This document shows positions 45,676-53,963 of a stretch of 58,916 bases of DNA, one piece after another; the stretch's first letter is position 1; each line of letters starts with the position of its first letter. Source of the stretch: a bacterium (GTDB lineage: Bacteria > SZUA-79 > Acidulodesulfobacterales > Acidulodesulfobacteraceae); NCBI GenBank assembly GCA_021794475.1, contig JAJYQS010000013.1, positions 1 to 58,916 on the forward strand, written 5' to 3'. The translations under genes were made by a program, and so were the position numbers. The notes under the pieces are model-generated. The model had not been told where the DNA came from. It saw only the letters and a list, made by a program, of their open reading frames with translations, and searched no databases.

Positions 45676-48378
45676 ATGAAATATCTACTTTCTAACGAAC
45701 TTCGGGAATTATTCATTGCTTATTTCAAAGAAAAAGGACACAAGCATATTCCGAGTTCGTCTTTGATTCCTGCAGGCGATGATTCAATAATGTTTACCAA
45801 CGCCGGTATGGTGCAGTTTAAGGATTATTTTACAGGGATTTCCAAACCGTCTTTCAACAGAGCCGTAACTGCTCAAAAATGTATGCGTGCAGGCGGTAAG
45901 CATAACGACCTGGAAAATGTAGGGAAAACTACAAGGCACCACACTTTTTTTGAGATGCTCGGTAATTTTTCATTTGGAGATTATTTTAAAAATGAAGCGA
46001 TTAGCTTTGCGTGGGATTTTCTCATTAACGAACTTGAGATGGATGCCGAAAAACTTTATATAACTGTTCATAGAAAAGACGAAGAAGGATATCTGATATG
46101 GAAAGATAAAATAAAAATTGATGAAAAAAAAATATATAAATTGGACGATGATACTAATTTATGGCAGATGGGAGATGTCGGTCCGTGCGGCTATTCAAGC
46201 GAAATTTTTTTTGATACGGGATTTTCCGAATGGGGGCATACAGAGTGCGATGTAACCTGCGATTGCGGGAGATATTTAGAAGTATGGAATTTGGTATTTA
46301 TGCAGTTTGAAAGAGATAACAACGGAAAACTTTCAAATTTACCAAAACCTTCAATAGACACCGGTATGGGGCTTGAAAGAATGGCAAGAGTCCTTCAGAA
46401 TGTTAAATCAAATTATGATTCCGATGTTTTTATGCCATATATTAGTGAAATTGAAAATATAACCGGAATAAAATATCAGGACGGGAACAATCTTTATGAT
46501 ACGGCGGCGAGGGTTATAAGCGATCATATAAGAACTTCCGTTTTTCTTTCCTCCGAGTCAATTTTTCCGTCTAATGAAGGAAGAGGATATGTTTTCAGAA
46601 GAATATTAAGAAGATTATTTAGATATGCTTTGAAATTAAATCTTAACATTAGCAATTTGGTTTATATAGGCAATACTGTAGTCTTAACAATGGCCGCATT
46701 TTATCCGGAAATCAGGGAAAGTTTCGGCATATTTGAAAAGATTATATCAGACGAATTTGAACGTTTTAAGGGAACTTTAAATTCAGGCACAAAATTGCTT
46801 GAAGATGAAATTAACCGCCTTAAAGCTGAAAAAATAAAAACAATAAACGGCGATTTTGTTTTTAAACTATATGATACCTACGGTTTTCCGGTTGACTTGG
46901 CTATAGACGCGGCTTCCGAAAATAATTTAAACGTTGATTTGGCAGGTTTTGAAAAATTAATGCAAAATCAAAAAAATTATTCAAAGCAGAAAAAGGGTAA
47001 AATAGATTTTACGGGTCTGGATTTAAATTTAAATCCAACCGTGTTTGCCGGTTATAATAAACTTGAAGAAGAAGCAGAAATAATCGGTTTTTTAGATGAA
47101 GAGGTCAATTTATTAAATAATCCTGAAAATAACGCGACCGGATTTATAATTTCCGATAAAACGCCTTTTTATGCCGAAAGCGGCGGACAGGATGGGGATA
47201 AAGGGATAATAGAATGGCAGACAGGCTATTTTAAAGTCGATAAGACAATTAAGACAAAATCAGGCATATTTTTGCATCACGGCAGGATAACCGATAGTGC
47301 CGGATTGGAAACAGGAGCGGCAGGCAGCGGCAATGGCGGTAATTACTTACACCGCAAGGCATTCTTTAAAGTAGACGCAAAATTACGGAGAATGACCGAG
47401 TCAAATCACAGCGCTACCCATCTTCTGCACGCGGCTTTAAGAGAAGTTCTCGGAAGCACATCTTCGCAGCAGGGTTCTTATGTGGATTCTGAAAAATTAA
47501 GATTTGATTTTAATTACTCTAAACCTTTAACAGATGAAGAAATCCGCAAAATAGAAATTATAGTTAATGATTTTATATTTTCTAATTATGCGGTAGAGGT
47601 TGAAGAAACTGAAATGGAAACAGCTCTGCATTCAGGCGCGCTGCATTTTTTTGACGAAAAATACGGTGATAAAGTAAGAATTGTCAATATAGGGGGCGTT
47701 TCAAAAGAATTTTGCGGAGGAACTCATGTTAGAAGCACCGGTTCGATAGGTTTTTTTAAGATAATATCTGAATCTTCCGTTGCTTCAGGAATTAGAAGAA
47801 TAGAAGCCGTTACAGGATATAATTATCTTAATACGGTATATATTCAAGAAGATAATTTGAACAATATAATGGTCCTTTTAAATTCAAACAAAGCCGATAT
47901 TTATAATAAAATAATAAAGCTTTATTATGATTATGAGTTTATAGAAAAAGAAAATAAAGAGCTTAAGTATAGCAATTTTATGCTTAAAGCAGGTGAATTA
48001 TGCAAAGAATTTAAGAAAATAGGAAATTATTCATATTTAATAAAAAAATTAGACAGTTTTACTCCGGATGAACTTAAAGAGCTTGCAAATATGATAAAAT
48101 CAAAATATAGTTCAGGCGCGGGCGCCAATGTCAACGATTCCAACAGTAATAATTTTATTATTATATTAGGTTCATTTTATCAAAACGAAAAAATAATTTA
48201 TATTGCGGTTACCGAGGGTTCCATAGATGCAGCTAAAATAATAAAATTAATGTCGGAAGAGCTTGACGGAAAAGGCGGAGGCAAAAAAGATTTTGCTCAG
48301 GGCGGCACTTCTAATTTATCTAAATATGAGGAATTTGAAACAGACGTCGAAAGCATTATAAAAAATTATTTGAAATAA
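45676..48378 (+). CDS. alaS: Alanyl-tRNA synthetase
   Basis: Charges tRNA(Ala) and edits mischarged Ser/Gly. The 900 residues start with LRELFIAYFKEKGHKHIPSSSLIPAGDDS. Catalytic motifs include TRHHTFFEMLGNFSFGDYF and SIDTGMGLERM. The editing domain has the metal site SNHSATHLLHAAL and CGGTHV. The C-terminal domain ends with GGKGGGKKDFAQGG, the usual C-Ala signature. The order recA-pilT-recX-alaS resembles recA-recX-alaS of many proteobacteria. A short acidic/Asn stretch (SGAGANVNDSNSNN, near 825) is a mild form of the inserts seen elsewhere. Confidence 0.97.
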   Translation: MKYLLSNELRELFIAYFKEKGHKHIPSSSLIPAGDDSIMFTNAGMVQFKDYFTGISKPSFNRAVTAQKCMRAGGKHNDLENVGKTTRHHTFFEMLGNFSFGDYFKNEAISFAWDFLINELEMDAEKLYITVHRKDEEGYLIWKDKIKIDEKKIYKLDDDTNLWQMGDVGPCGYSSEIFFDTGFSEWGHTECDVTCDCGRYLEVWNLVFMQFERDNNGKLSNLPKPSIDTGMGLERMARVLQNVKSNYDSDVFMPYISEIENITGIKYQDGNNLYDTAARVISDHIRTSVFLSSESIFPSNEGRGYVFRRILRRLFRYALKLNLNISNLVYIGNTVVLTMAAFYPEIRESFGIFEKIISDEFERFKGTLNSGTKLLEDEINRLKAEKIKTINGDFVFKLYDTYGFPVDLAIDAASENNLNVDLAGFEKLMQNQKNYSKQKKGKIDFTGLDLNLNPTVFAGYNKLEEEAEIIGFLDEEVNLLNNPENNATGFIISDKTPFYAESGGQDGDKGIIEWQTGYFKVDKTIKTKSGIFLHHGRITDSAGLETGAAGSGNGGNYLHRKAFFKVDAKLRRMTESNHSATHLLHAALREVLGSTSSQQGSYVDSEKLRFDFNYSKPLTDEEIRKIEIIVNDFIFSNYAVEVEETEMETALHSGALHFFDEKYGDKVRIVNIGGVSKEFCGGTHVRSTGSIGFFKIISESSVASGIRRIEAVTGYNYLNTVYIQEDNLNNIMVLLNSNKADIYNKIIKLYYDYEFIEKENKELKYSNFMLKAGELCKEFKKIGNYSYLIKKLDSFTPDELKELANMIKSKYSSGAGANVNDSNSNNFIIILGSFYQNEKIIYIAVTEGSIDAAKIIKLMSEELDGKGGGKKDFAQGGTSNLSKYEEFETDVESIIKNYLK

Positions 48379-48489
48379 AGATTTAAATTTTAATAATAAA
48401 CATATATAATAGAAATAGGAAGTGTAATAACTTTGTTGTATGGGCAATTGCCGCCGTACATACGTGCATATTTTGTCTGCATCAATTAT

Positions 48490-48580
48490 AAGATAACTTA
48501 TGAAAGCCATTAGATAACTTGGATGTTCTGGTATAAGACAATAGATAATATAAGATAACTTATGAAAACCATTAGAATAT
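48490..48580 (+). repeat. 62-bp-period duplication over the glutaredoxin-like gene start
   Basis: ATAAGATAACTTATGAAA is found at about 48487-48504 and again at 48549-48566; similarity continues beyond in diverged form. The first copy reads ATG AAA GCC ATT AGA TAA (48500-48517), a five-codon frame MKAIR that mimics the real gene start MKTIR at 48562. Confidence 0.85.
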
Positions 48581-48795
48581 TCGGACGCTCTGATTCAAAA
48601 AAATGCAATGAAGCTATACGCGGGTTGATTCTTAAAAGAATAAATTTTAAACTTTACAATATAGAAACAGATAAAGATGCTTATAACGAATTTTTAATAA
48701 TTGCGGGACATAATGCCGAAGTGCCTTGTATTATCGATGAAAATAATCGCAATATAACATTAGACGAAATAACATTCAATGAAGCTATTTTTTAA
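48562..48795 (+). CDS. Small glutaredoxin-like thioredoxin-fold protein
   Basis: The 77 residues follow the glutaredoxin pattern: a first strand KTIRIFGRSD, an active-site-like turn, a helix, the strand INFKLYNIETDKDA and the cis-proline motif VPCIIDENN. The usual CPYC motif is replaced by SDSKKC, keeping only one cysteine near the active site (Cys15), while another Cys follows the cis-proline. Redox activity is therefore uncertain. Its 3' end overlaps the lipoprotein gene by 17 bp. The start region is duplicated upstream. Confidence 0.6.
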   Translation: MKTIRIFGRSDSKKCNEAIRGLILKRINFKLYNIETDKDAYNEFLIIAGHNAEVPCIIDENNRNITLDEITFNEAIF

Positions 48796-49681
48796 AATAT
48801 TTGCTGTATGCCTCATCGTTTCCGCGTCATATTTTTTAACAGGGTGCGCTTATAATAATATTAAAGAGAGGACCATTCCTATACGCAAAAGTCATATTTT
48901 TATTCCGGAAAAAACCGTTATAAAAAAAGTGGCTGCAAATTATAAAGGATTTAAGAATATTTCAGGAAGAGCAAAAATGCTGTATTATTACGATGGAACG
49001 CCTTACGAGGAATCAGTATTCTATAAGTATTTAAAAGGAAAATGCCTAAAATTTGCAATTATGGATATGTACGGAAATGTTGTCTTTTCGTCTAAAATTA
49101 ATAATAATGGAGCAATTTTTACCAATACATACAAGACTAAAAAAAATCCAAATTCTATAATAAAGGTTTTATTTAATAAAAAATATAAAATTAAAAGCAT
49201 TAATTCTTACAAAAGAATATTCAAATCGGTCAGATTGCTTCTTAACTTGGAGAATACCGAGAAAATAAATAAATCGGATATTTTTTATAATACTGAAAAC
49301 GGATATTTTTTTGAATATAAACATGCTGATAACGGCGGCGGGTATACCGTTAAAAATACCGTTTTTAACGGCAATAATCCGCAGGCATCCGATATGAACG
49401 GAATACATAAAACACATGCAGAAAAGACGGCAGCCGCTATTGCAGGAACAAAACAAAAATACTATTATATTTACGTTAATAACAATTTTCTTATAAATAA
49501 AATTGCGGCTATAAGAAACAAAAAATTCATTGAAACAATTACGTTTAGCAGATATATAACGAAAAGCGGCATTTATCTTCCGTTGAAAATTGATATTGAC
49601 GATTATTTATATAATGTTAAAATGATTATCAAACTTTCAAAAGGAAGCAAATTAACATTAAGTAAAAACTTTAAAAATTAA
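48779..49681 (+). CDS. Outer-membrane-type lipoprotein, LolB/DUF4292-like
   Basis: A lipoprotein signal peptide is clear: basic MKLFFK, hydrophobic core, and lipobox LTGC with Cys23. The 300-residue protein continues with FKNISGRAKMLYYYDGTPYEESVFYKYLKGKCLKF, a strand-rich pattern similar to LolB and DUF4292 lipoproteins, which handle lipids or lipoproteins. The mature part is strongly basic, with an Asn/His-containing loop at about 200-220. It overlaps the glutaredoxin-like gene and precedes bamD by three bases, so a role in outer-membrane assembly is likely. The exact family is not certain. Confidence 0.65.
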   Translation: MKLFFKIFAVCLIVSASYFLTGCAYNNIKERTIPIRKSHIFIPEKTVIKKVAANYKGFKNISGRAKMLYYYDGTPYEESVFYKYLKGKCLKFAIMDMYGNVVFSSKINNNGAIFTNTYKTKKNPNSIIKVLFNKKYKIKSINSYKRIFKSVRLLLNLENTEKINKSDIFYNTENGYFFEYKHADNGGGYTVKNTVFNGNNPQASDMNGIHKTHAEKTAAAIAGTKQKYYYIYVNNNFLINKIAAIRNKKFIETITFSRYITKSGIYLPLKIDIDDYLYNVKMIIKLSKGSKLTLSKNFKN

Positions 49682-49684
49682 AAT

Positions 49685-50428
49685 ATGAAAAAGTTAAAAA
49701 TTGTATTTCTTTTTACTATATTCGCTTCTATTATTTCTTTTTCTTTTATGCTTTCGGGGTGCGCTTCTAAAAATACCAAAAAGATATTACCCCCGCAGGT
49801 TTATTATAAAAAAGCTCTATATGAAGCAAAAAATAAAAATTATTCCGCCGCTGCAAAAAATTTTAAATCTCTTATAACTAACTATCCGTCATACCGCAAT
49901 ACAAGAAAGGCTGAATTAAAATTGGGCGATATTTATTATTCTGCGGGGAAATATATTGAAGCCGCAGGAGCATATACTGATTTTTTAGTTCTTCATCCAC
50001 GTTCTAAAGAGGCTTCGTTTGCAATGTTTTATATAGGCATGTCGCATTATAAAAGAATTATGGCAGTCGGAAGATCTCAAAATCAGGCAAAAAAAGCCAA
50101 AGCTGAATTTGAAAAACTTATTTCTAAATATCCTTACAGTAAATTCTCAAAAGAGGCATTAAAACTGATAAAAGTTATCAATATACATCTTTCAAAAAAT
50201 ACATTTTTTACCGGATTATATTACTTTAATGCCGGAATGTGGAAACAGGCGGCTTATATGTTTAAAATTGTTTTAAAACAATATAGAGGATATCCTGTAA
50301 TTCCTAAAGATTTATACTATATCTATGTATCTTATAAGAATTTAAAAAATAATACGGAAGCCGATAAATATAAGGAAATTCTTCTGTCCCATTTTTCCGG
50401 AAGTATATATTCGAAAAGAATAGCATGA
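49685..50428 (+). CDS. bamD: Outer-membrane assembly lipoprotein BamD
   Basis: A TPR-containing lipoprotein of the Bam complex that inserts beta-barrel proteins. It has a signal peptide ending in lipobox LSGC (Cys26), and then TPR repeats: YYKKALYEAKNKNYSAAAKNFKSLITNYP, AELKLGDIYYSAGKYIEAAGAYTDFLVLHP, and FYIGMSHYKRIMAVGRSQNQAKKA. The last gives the YRxx-type central region of BamD. The 247 residues match the family, and the mature protein is very basic. The gene follows the other lipoprotein directly. Confidence 0.9.
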   Translation: MKKLKIVFLFTIFASIISFSFMLSGCASKNTKKILPPQVYYKKALYEAKNKNYSAAAKNFKSLITNYPSYRNTRKAELKLGDIYYSAGKYIEAAGAYTDFLVLHPRSKEASFAMFYIGMSHYKRIMAVGRSQNQAKKAKAEFEKLISKYPYSKFSKEALKLIKVINIHLSKNTFFTGLYYFNAGMWKQAAYMFKIVLKQYRGYPVIPKDLYYIYVSYKNLKNNTEADKYKEILLSHFSGSIYSKRIA

Positions 50429-50445
50429 ACGGTTATAAATCATTC

Positions 50446-50475
50446 TTGACAATTTATATCGAATTATGTAATAAT
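50446..50475 (+). promoter_or_regulatory. Strong sigma-70 promoter of the infC-rpmI-rplT genes
   Basis: A perfect -35 TTGACA (50446-50451), an 18-bp spacer and AATAAT (50470-50475), with an extended -10 TG one base before it (50467-50468). It is the best consensus promoter in the window and leaves a leader of about 110 nt before infC, where L20 autoregulation might act. Confidence 0.65.
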
Positions 50476-50593
50476 CCTTAGAATAAATATTTATATTATT
50501 ATATTAAATGTGTTTTGCCGTAAATAAAGCCGTCAATATGATTTAAGTATTACAAATAAAATAATTATAAAATTAGAAGAGAGGGATATTAAT

Positions 50594-51139
50594 ATCCAAA
50601 AAAAATTCGATATCAATGAAGAAATTAAAGCTAAAGAAGTCCGCGTAGTTAATGATGAGGGCGGACAATTAGGTATAATCGGTTTAGCGGACGCTATTAA
50701 ACTTGCCAGAGAAAAATCTTTAGACCTGGTTGAAGTTTCAAAAAATTCAACGCCTCCGGTTTGTCGTATAATGGATTATGGAAAATTCAAATACGAGCAG
50801 AACAAAAAGGACCAGCTGGCAAAGAAGAAACAGGTTATTATTCATACTAAAGAAATAAAATTCAGGCCTAATACCGATGACCACGATTATAATTTTAAAT
50901 TAAAAAATATTATTTCTTTTCTTAAAGAAGGAAATAAAGTTAAGCTGACCATTGCTTTTAAGGGCAGAGAGATAATTCATACTGACCTTGGTGTAAAGGT
51001 GCTGCAGAGGGTTATTGAAGATATTAAAGATATAGGAGCACCGGAATCACCAATTAAGCCCGATGCAAAAAGAACGTTCAGCACAATAGTCGCTCCGTTG
51101 AAGAATACGCCGCGTACCCAGACTAAGCCGCAAGATTAA
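50594..51139 (+). CDS. infC: Translation initiation factor IF-3, AUC start
   Basis: Binds the 30S subunit and checks start-codon selection. The reading frame continues upstream of the first ATG (50771), which would delete the N-terminal domain. The true protein reads IQKKFDINEEIKAKEVRVVN from ATC 50594 or, less likely, ATT 50588. GAGAGGG at 50579-50585 is eight bases from ATC but only two from ATT, so I choose ATC, giving 181 residues. Rare AUU/AUC starts are known for infC because IF-3 represses them; Myxococcus uses AUC. Later motifs PPVCRIMDYGKFKYEQ and KEIKFRPNTDDHDY are standard. Confidence 0.9.
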   Translation: MQKKFDINEEIKAKEVRVVNDEGGQLGIIGLADAIKLAREKSLDLVEVSKNSTPPVCRIMDYGKFKYEQNKKDQLAKKKQVIIHTKEIKFRPNTDDHDYNFKLKNIISFLKEGNKVKLTIAFKGREIIHTDLGVKVLQRVIEDIKDIGAPESPIKPDAKRTFSTIVAPLKNTPRTQTKPQD

Positions 51140-51267
51140 TTTGACTAATGATGTCAATAAGATTGCGTGTGCTGTGCATTTCTTGTAAATAATATGTAAA
51201 TAATAGAAGTCGTCTTGAAACTTAATATTAAATTTTAAAAATAATATATTTAATAGAGGATATAAAA

Positions 51268-51471
51268 ATGAAAAAAATAAAGATTAAAACCAGCAAGGGA
51301 GCAAAAAAAAGATTTAAAATTACCGGTACCGGTAAAGTCATGCACTATAAAGCCGGCAAAAGCCACATATTGACATCAAAAGCGCATAAAAGAAAAAAAA
51401 GATTGGCTAAGCAAGGGGTCGTCAACGCAGTCGATTCTTTAAATATAAAGAAATTAATACCTTATTTATAA
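51268..51471 (+). CDS. rpmI: 50S ribosomal protein L35
   Basis: A 67-residue basic protein of the large ribosomal subunit, with [23 protein letters not shown] and the family's [16 protein letters not shown]. Length and lysine content are normal. AGAGGA lies nine bases before the ATG. It sits in the conserved infC-rpmI-rplT order, separated from infC by 128 bp. Confidence 0.97.
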   Translation: MKKIKIKTSKGAKKRFKITGTGKVMHYKAGKSHILTSKAHKRKKRLAKQGVVNAVDSLNIKKLIPYL

Positions 51472-51555
51472 TTTATTATTAATCAATTATTAAAATAAAT
51501 AATAGCAGTAATTATTTCAAATATCTAAAATAAAACTAAATTTAATAATTAAAAA

Positions 51556-51563
51556 TAAAGGAG
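51556..51563 (+). promoter_or_regulatory. Orphan strong Shine-Dalgarno 130 bp before rplT
   Basis: AAAGGAGG is a textbook ribosome site but no ATG/GTG/TTG frame follows at the right distance. Meanwhile rplT at 51693 has no recognisable ribosome site of its own. The bases after the orphan site (CGTCAAAATAAAATATTTTG) resemble those before the rplT start (TGTCAAAAAATTTTATTTTA), as if the leader had been duplicated and diverged. Confidence 0.5.
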
Positions 51564-51692
51564 GCGTCAAAATAAAATATTTTGTTACGGTGTATAGTAA
51601 ATATTAATTTGAATAAATAATTTGAATAAATAAAAATTCAATACTAATTATTTGTTATATATTGTCAAAAAATTTTATTTTACGATTTAGTA

Positions 51693-52049
51693 ATGCCGAG
51701 AGTTAAAAGAGGGATTTCCGTAAGAAAAAGACATAAAAAAGTATTGAAACAGGCTAAAGGCTATTATGGCGCAAGGCACAGACTTTTTAAAACTGCACAG
51801 GAGGCTGTCGATAAAGCCTTAAAATATTCATATAGGGATAGGAAAGTTAAAAAAAGACAATTTAGAGCGCTATGGATTGTGCGTATTAATTCCGAATGCA
51901 GAAAAAATGGAATTTCTTATTCCGTTTTTATGAATATGCTGAAGAAAAATGATATATTATTAAATAGAAAGGTTTTATCGGAACTTGCTTTGTCTGACCC
52001 GGCAGGATTTTCAGAAATTGTTAAAACCGCAGCTGCTCAGTCAAGATAA
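51693..52049 (+). CDS. rplT: 50S ribosomal protein L20
   Basis: A 118-residue protein that binds 23S rRNA and autoregulates its operon in many bacteria. It starts [20 protein letters not shown] and continues [23 protein letters not shown], with [27 protein letters not shown]. Length is standard. It lacks an obvious Shine-Dalgarno; a strong one lies 130 bp upstream. pheS and pheT, which often follow rplT, are absent and ihfA comes next. Confidence 0.97.
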   Translation: MPRVKRGISVRKRHKKVLKQAKGYYGARHRLFKTAQEAVDKALKYSYRDRKVKKRQFRALWIVRINSECRKNGISYSVFMNMLKKNDILLNRKVLSELALSDPAGFSEIVKTAAAQSR

Positions 52050-52101
52050 TTTTCTAAAAAACTTATTTTAAGAATTTTATTTTAAAATTTTAAGCAAGAA
52101 G

Positions 52102-52132
52102 CCTATCAACTCCTTATCAACTCATTGATAGG
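52102..52132 (+). terminator. 8-bp hairpin between rplT and ihfA
   Basis: CCTATCAA (52102-52109) and TTGATAGG (52125-52132) form a perfect eight-base-pair stem with a 15-nt loop that carries a second TATCAACTC. No T-run follows. It may terminate or attenuate the ribosomal protein transcript before ihfA. Confidence 0.5.
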
Positions 52133-52181
52133 TAGTTCACAAATAGTCTAATTATAAATTTATATAAAATAAAAATAAAAA

Positions 52182-52481
52182 ATGTCTTTAACAAAATCAG
52201 AAATTTCTTCAAAAGTTCATGAAAAGGTTGGAATTTCCCATAATGATTCGCTTAAATATGTAAATTCTTTTTTTGATATGGTTAAATCTGAAGCCGAAAG
52301 AACCGGATTGCTAAAATTTTCCGGCTTCGGAAATTTTGCGGTGAAAGAAAAGACTAAGAGAAAAGGCAGAAATCCCCAAAACGGCGAGGTAATGTACATA
52401 AGCGAAAGAAAGGTTCTCAAGTTTAAACCTTCTAATGTATTAAAAAATAAAGTAAACAGACAAAATGGATTGGAAGGATGA
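52182..52481 (+). CDS. ihfA: Integration host factor alpha / HU-family DNA-binding protein
   Basis: A 99-residue DNA-bending protein. It begins LTKSEISSKVHEKVGISHNDSLKYVNSFFDMVK, the dimerisation helices, and has the beta-arm signature LLKFSGFGNFAVKEKTKRKGRNPQNG with the DNA-intercalating Pro. The sequence fits IHF alpha better than HU, and its place between rplT and a MerR gene matches the ihfA locus of other proteobacteria. It overlaps the MerR gene by 17 bp. Confidence 0.9.
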   Translation: MSLTKSEISSKVHEKVGISHNDSLKYVNSFFDMVKSEAERTGLLKFSGFGNFAVKEKTKRKGRNPQNGEVMYISERKVLKFKPSNVLKNKVNRQNGLEG

Positions 52482-53043
52482 AAAGGAAAAAGTTTATTAT
52501 AAGATTGGAGAGGTAGCCGATATTTTAAAGGTCGGAACTTATGTCATAAGATATTGGGAAACAGAATTTAAATTTATTAAGCCTTTAAAATTAAACAGTT
52601 CTCACAGGCTATATTCTAAAAAAGAGATAGAGAAACTTTTAGTCATTAAAGATTTACTTTATGACAAAAAATTTACTATCAAAGGCGCAAGGAATGCTTT
52701 AAAATCAGGCTCTTACAAATTAATCGGAGCTGATTCCGTTAATAATGGCGCCGCCGATACTTCAAAATGTCCGAATAATATTGTATCGCAGAATAATTCG
52801 GCGGCAATAAATTGCGTATCATTTGACAATGCGGAAAATAATAATAATAGCAGCGGCACAGACACCGCAGATATTATAAATATTGAAGATACTGAAGGTA
52901 GAAATAAAAACCAAATTGTTTATGCCGATTATAACGGTAAAGTGAGTGGCTGTGTTGAAAATTCAGGACTCATAAACGTAGGTGAAATTATCGAAGAGTT
53001 GAAAATAATTAAAAATATTTTATTCCAAAATATCCATAAATAA
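52465..53043 (+). CDS. MerR-family transcriptional regulator
   Basis: The N-terminal 75 residues of 192 form a MerR winged helix-turn-helix: YYKIGEVADILKVGTYVIRYWETEF and SSHRLYSKKEIEKLLVIKDLLYDKKFTIKGARNAL. This variant regularly follows ihfA in deltaproteobacteria. The middle (about 90-145) is Asn/Ser/Asp-rich low-complexity sequence with NNIVSQNNS and NNNNSSGTD. The last 20 residues (GEIIEELKIIKNILF) look like a dimerisation helix. No effector-binding cysteines are visible. The target is unknown; the overlap with ihfA shows coupling. Confidence 0.87.
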   Translation: MDWKDEKEKVYYKIGEVADILKVGTYVIRYWETEFKFIKPLKLNSSHRLYSKKEIEKLLVIKDLLYDKKFTIKGARNALKSGSYKLIGADSVNNGAADTSKCPNNIVSQNNSAAINCVSFDNAENNNNSSGTDTADIINIEDTEGRNKNQIVYADYNGKVSGCVENSGLINVGEIIEELKIIKNILFQNIHK

Positions 53044-53110
53044 AAGATAAATCTAACATCTAACGATATTAATAATCTCGCTGCTGCTTTTAGAGAGATT
53101 ATCCCAATCA

Positions 53111-53920
53111 ATGAACATTCTTATTTCAAACGATGACGGAGTTTTTGCATCAGGAATAAATATATTGCTGGATGAATTTAAATCCTCTGGAAAAAATTTT
53201 AATACCGTCGTTGTAGCTCCGGATAGGGAAAGAAGCGGCAGTTCGCATTCCCTTACCCTTGACAGACCGTTGAGAGTTCATGAGATTAAACCAGGAATTT
53301 ATTCAGTTGACGGTACTCCGACCGATGCCGTTAATATCGGCGTCAATTCAATATTAAAATTTAAACCCGACCTGATTGTGTCCGGCATAAACTACGGCGG
53401 AAATATCTGCGACGATGTAACATATTCCGGTACGGTTTCCGCCGCTATGGAAGGCGCTATAATGGGTATAAAATCAATAGCTGTTTCCTTAGTCGTAAAT
53501 AAAGGCGGCGGCTATCTTCTTAAAGACCCTGCTTTAGAAGACGATCTTGAGCTTTCTTTCAGAAAAGCCGCAAAATTTACAGTCAGTCTTGCCAATATAG
53601 TAGCGGCAATAGAACTTCCTAAGTTTACTTTTTTGAATGTTAATATTCCGCAGACAATTATACAATCACCGGATTTTGAATATAAAATAACAAGGCAGGG
53701 CAAAAGATACTTTGAAGATTTTGTTGTAGAAAAAGAAGACCCGCGCGGCAGGAAATATTATTGGATAGGCGGTAAAAATATAAAATTTGAAGATATTGAG
53801 AACAGTGATTATGAAGCAGTTCATGCAGGTTTTATTTCTATAACGCCTATCCAGATTGACCTGACAAATTATAACGCTATTGAAAAGTTTAAAAATATAG
53901 ATTTTTCGTTTAAAGATTAA
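53111..53920 (+). CDS. surE: 5'/3'-nucleotidase SurE
   Basis: A metal-dependent phosphatase acting on nucleoside monophosphates, tied to stationary-phase survival. Metal ligands are the Asp pair in ISNDDGVFASG (residues 8-9), Ser in RERSGSSHSLTL and Asn in VSGINYGGNICDDVTYSGTVSAAMEG. VDGTPTDAVNIG is also diagnostic. The 269 residues match the family. pcm follows 43 bp downstream and an RpoS-like sigma gene next, the classic surE-pcm-rpoS order. Confidence 0.96.
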   Translation: MNILISNDDGVFASGINILLDEFKSSGKNFNTVVVAPDRERSGSSHSLTLDRPLRVHEIKPGIYSVDGTPTDAVNIGVNSILKFKPDLIVSGINYGGNICDDVTYSGTVSAAMEGAIMGIKSIAVSLVVNKGGGYLLKDPALEDDLELSFRKAAKFTVSLANIVAAIELPKFTFLNVNIPQTIIQSPDFEYKITRQGKRYFEDFVVEKEDPRGRKYYWIGGKNIKFEDIENSDYEAVHAGFISITPIQIDLTNYNAIEKFKNIDFSFKD

Positions 53921-53963
53921 TTAATCGGAAATAATTTATTATTTTAATTTTATATTTTTATTT

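Noticed and set aside
50771-51139. infC starting at the first ATG
   Set aside because: This would remove the conserved N-terminal domain, which is encoded in frame directly upstream with its own ribosome site.
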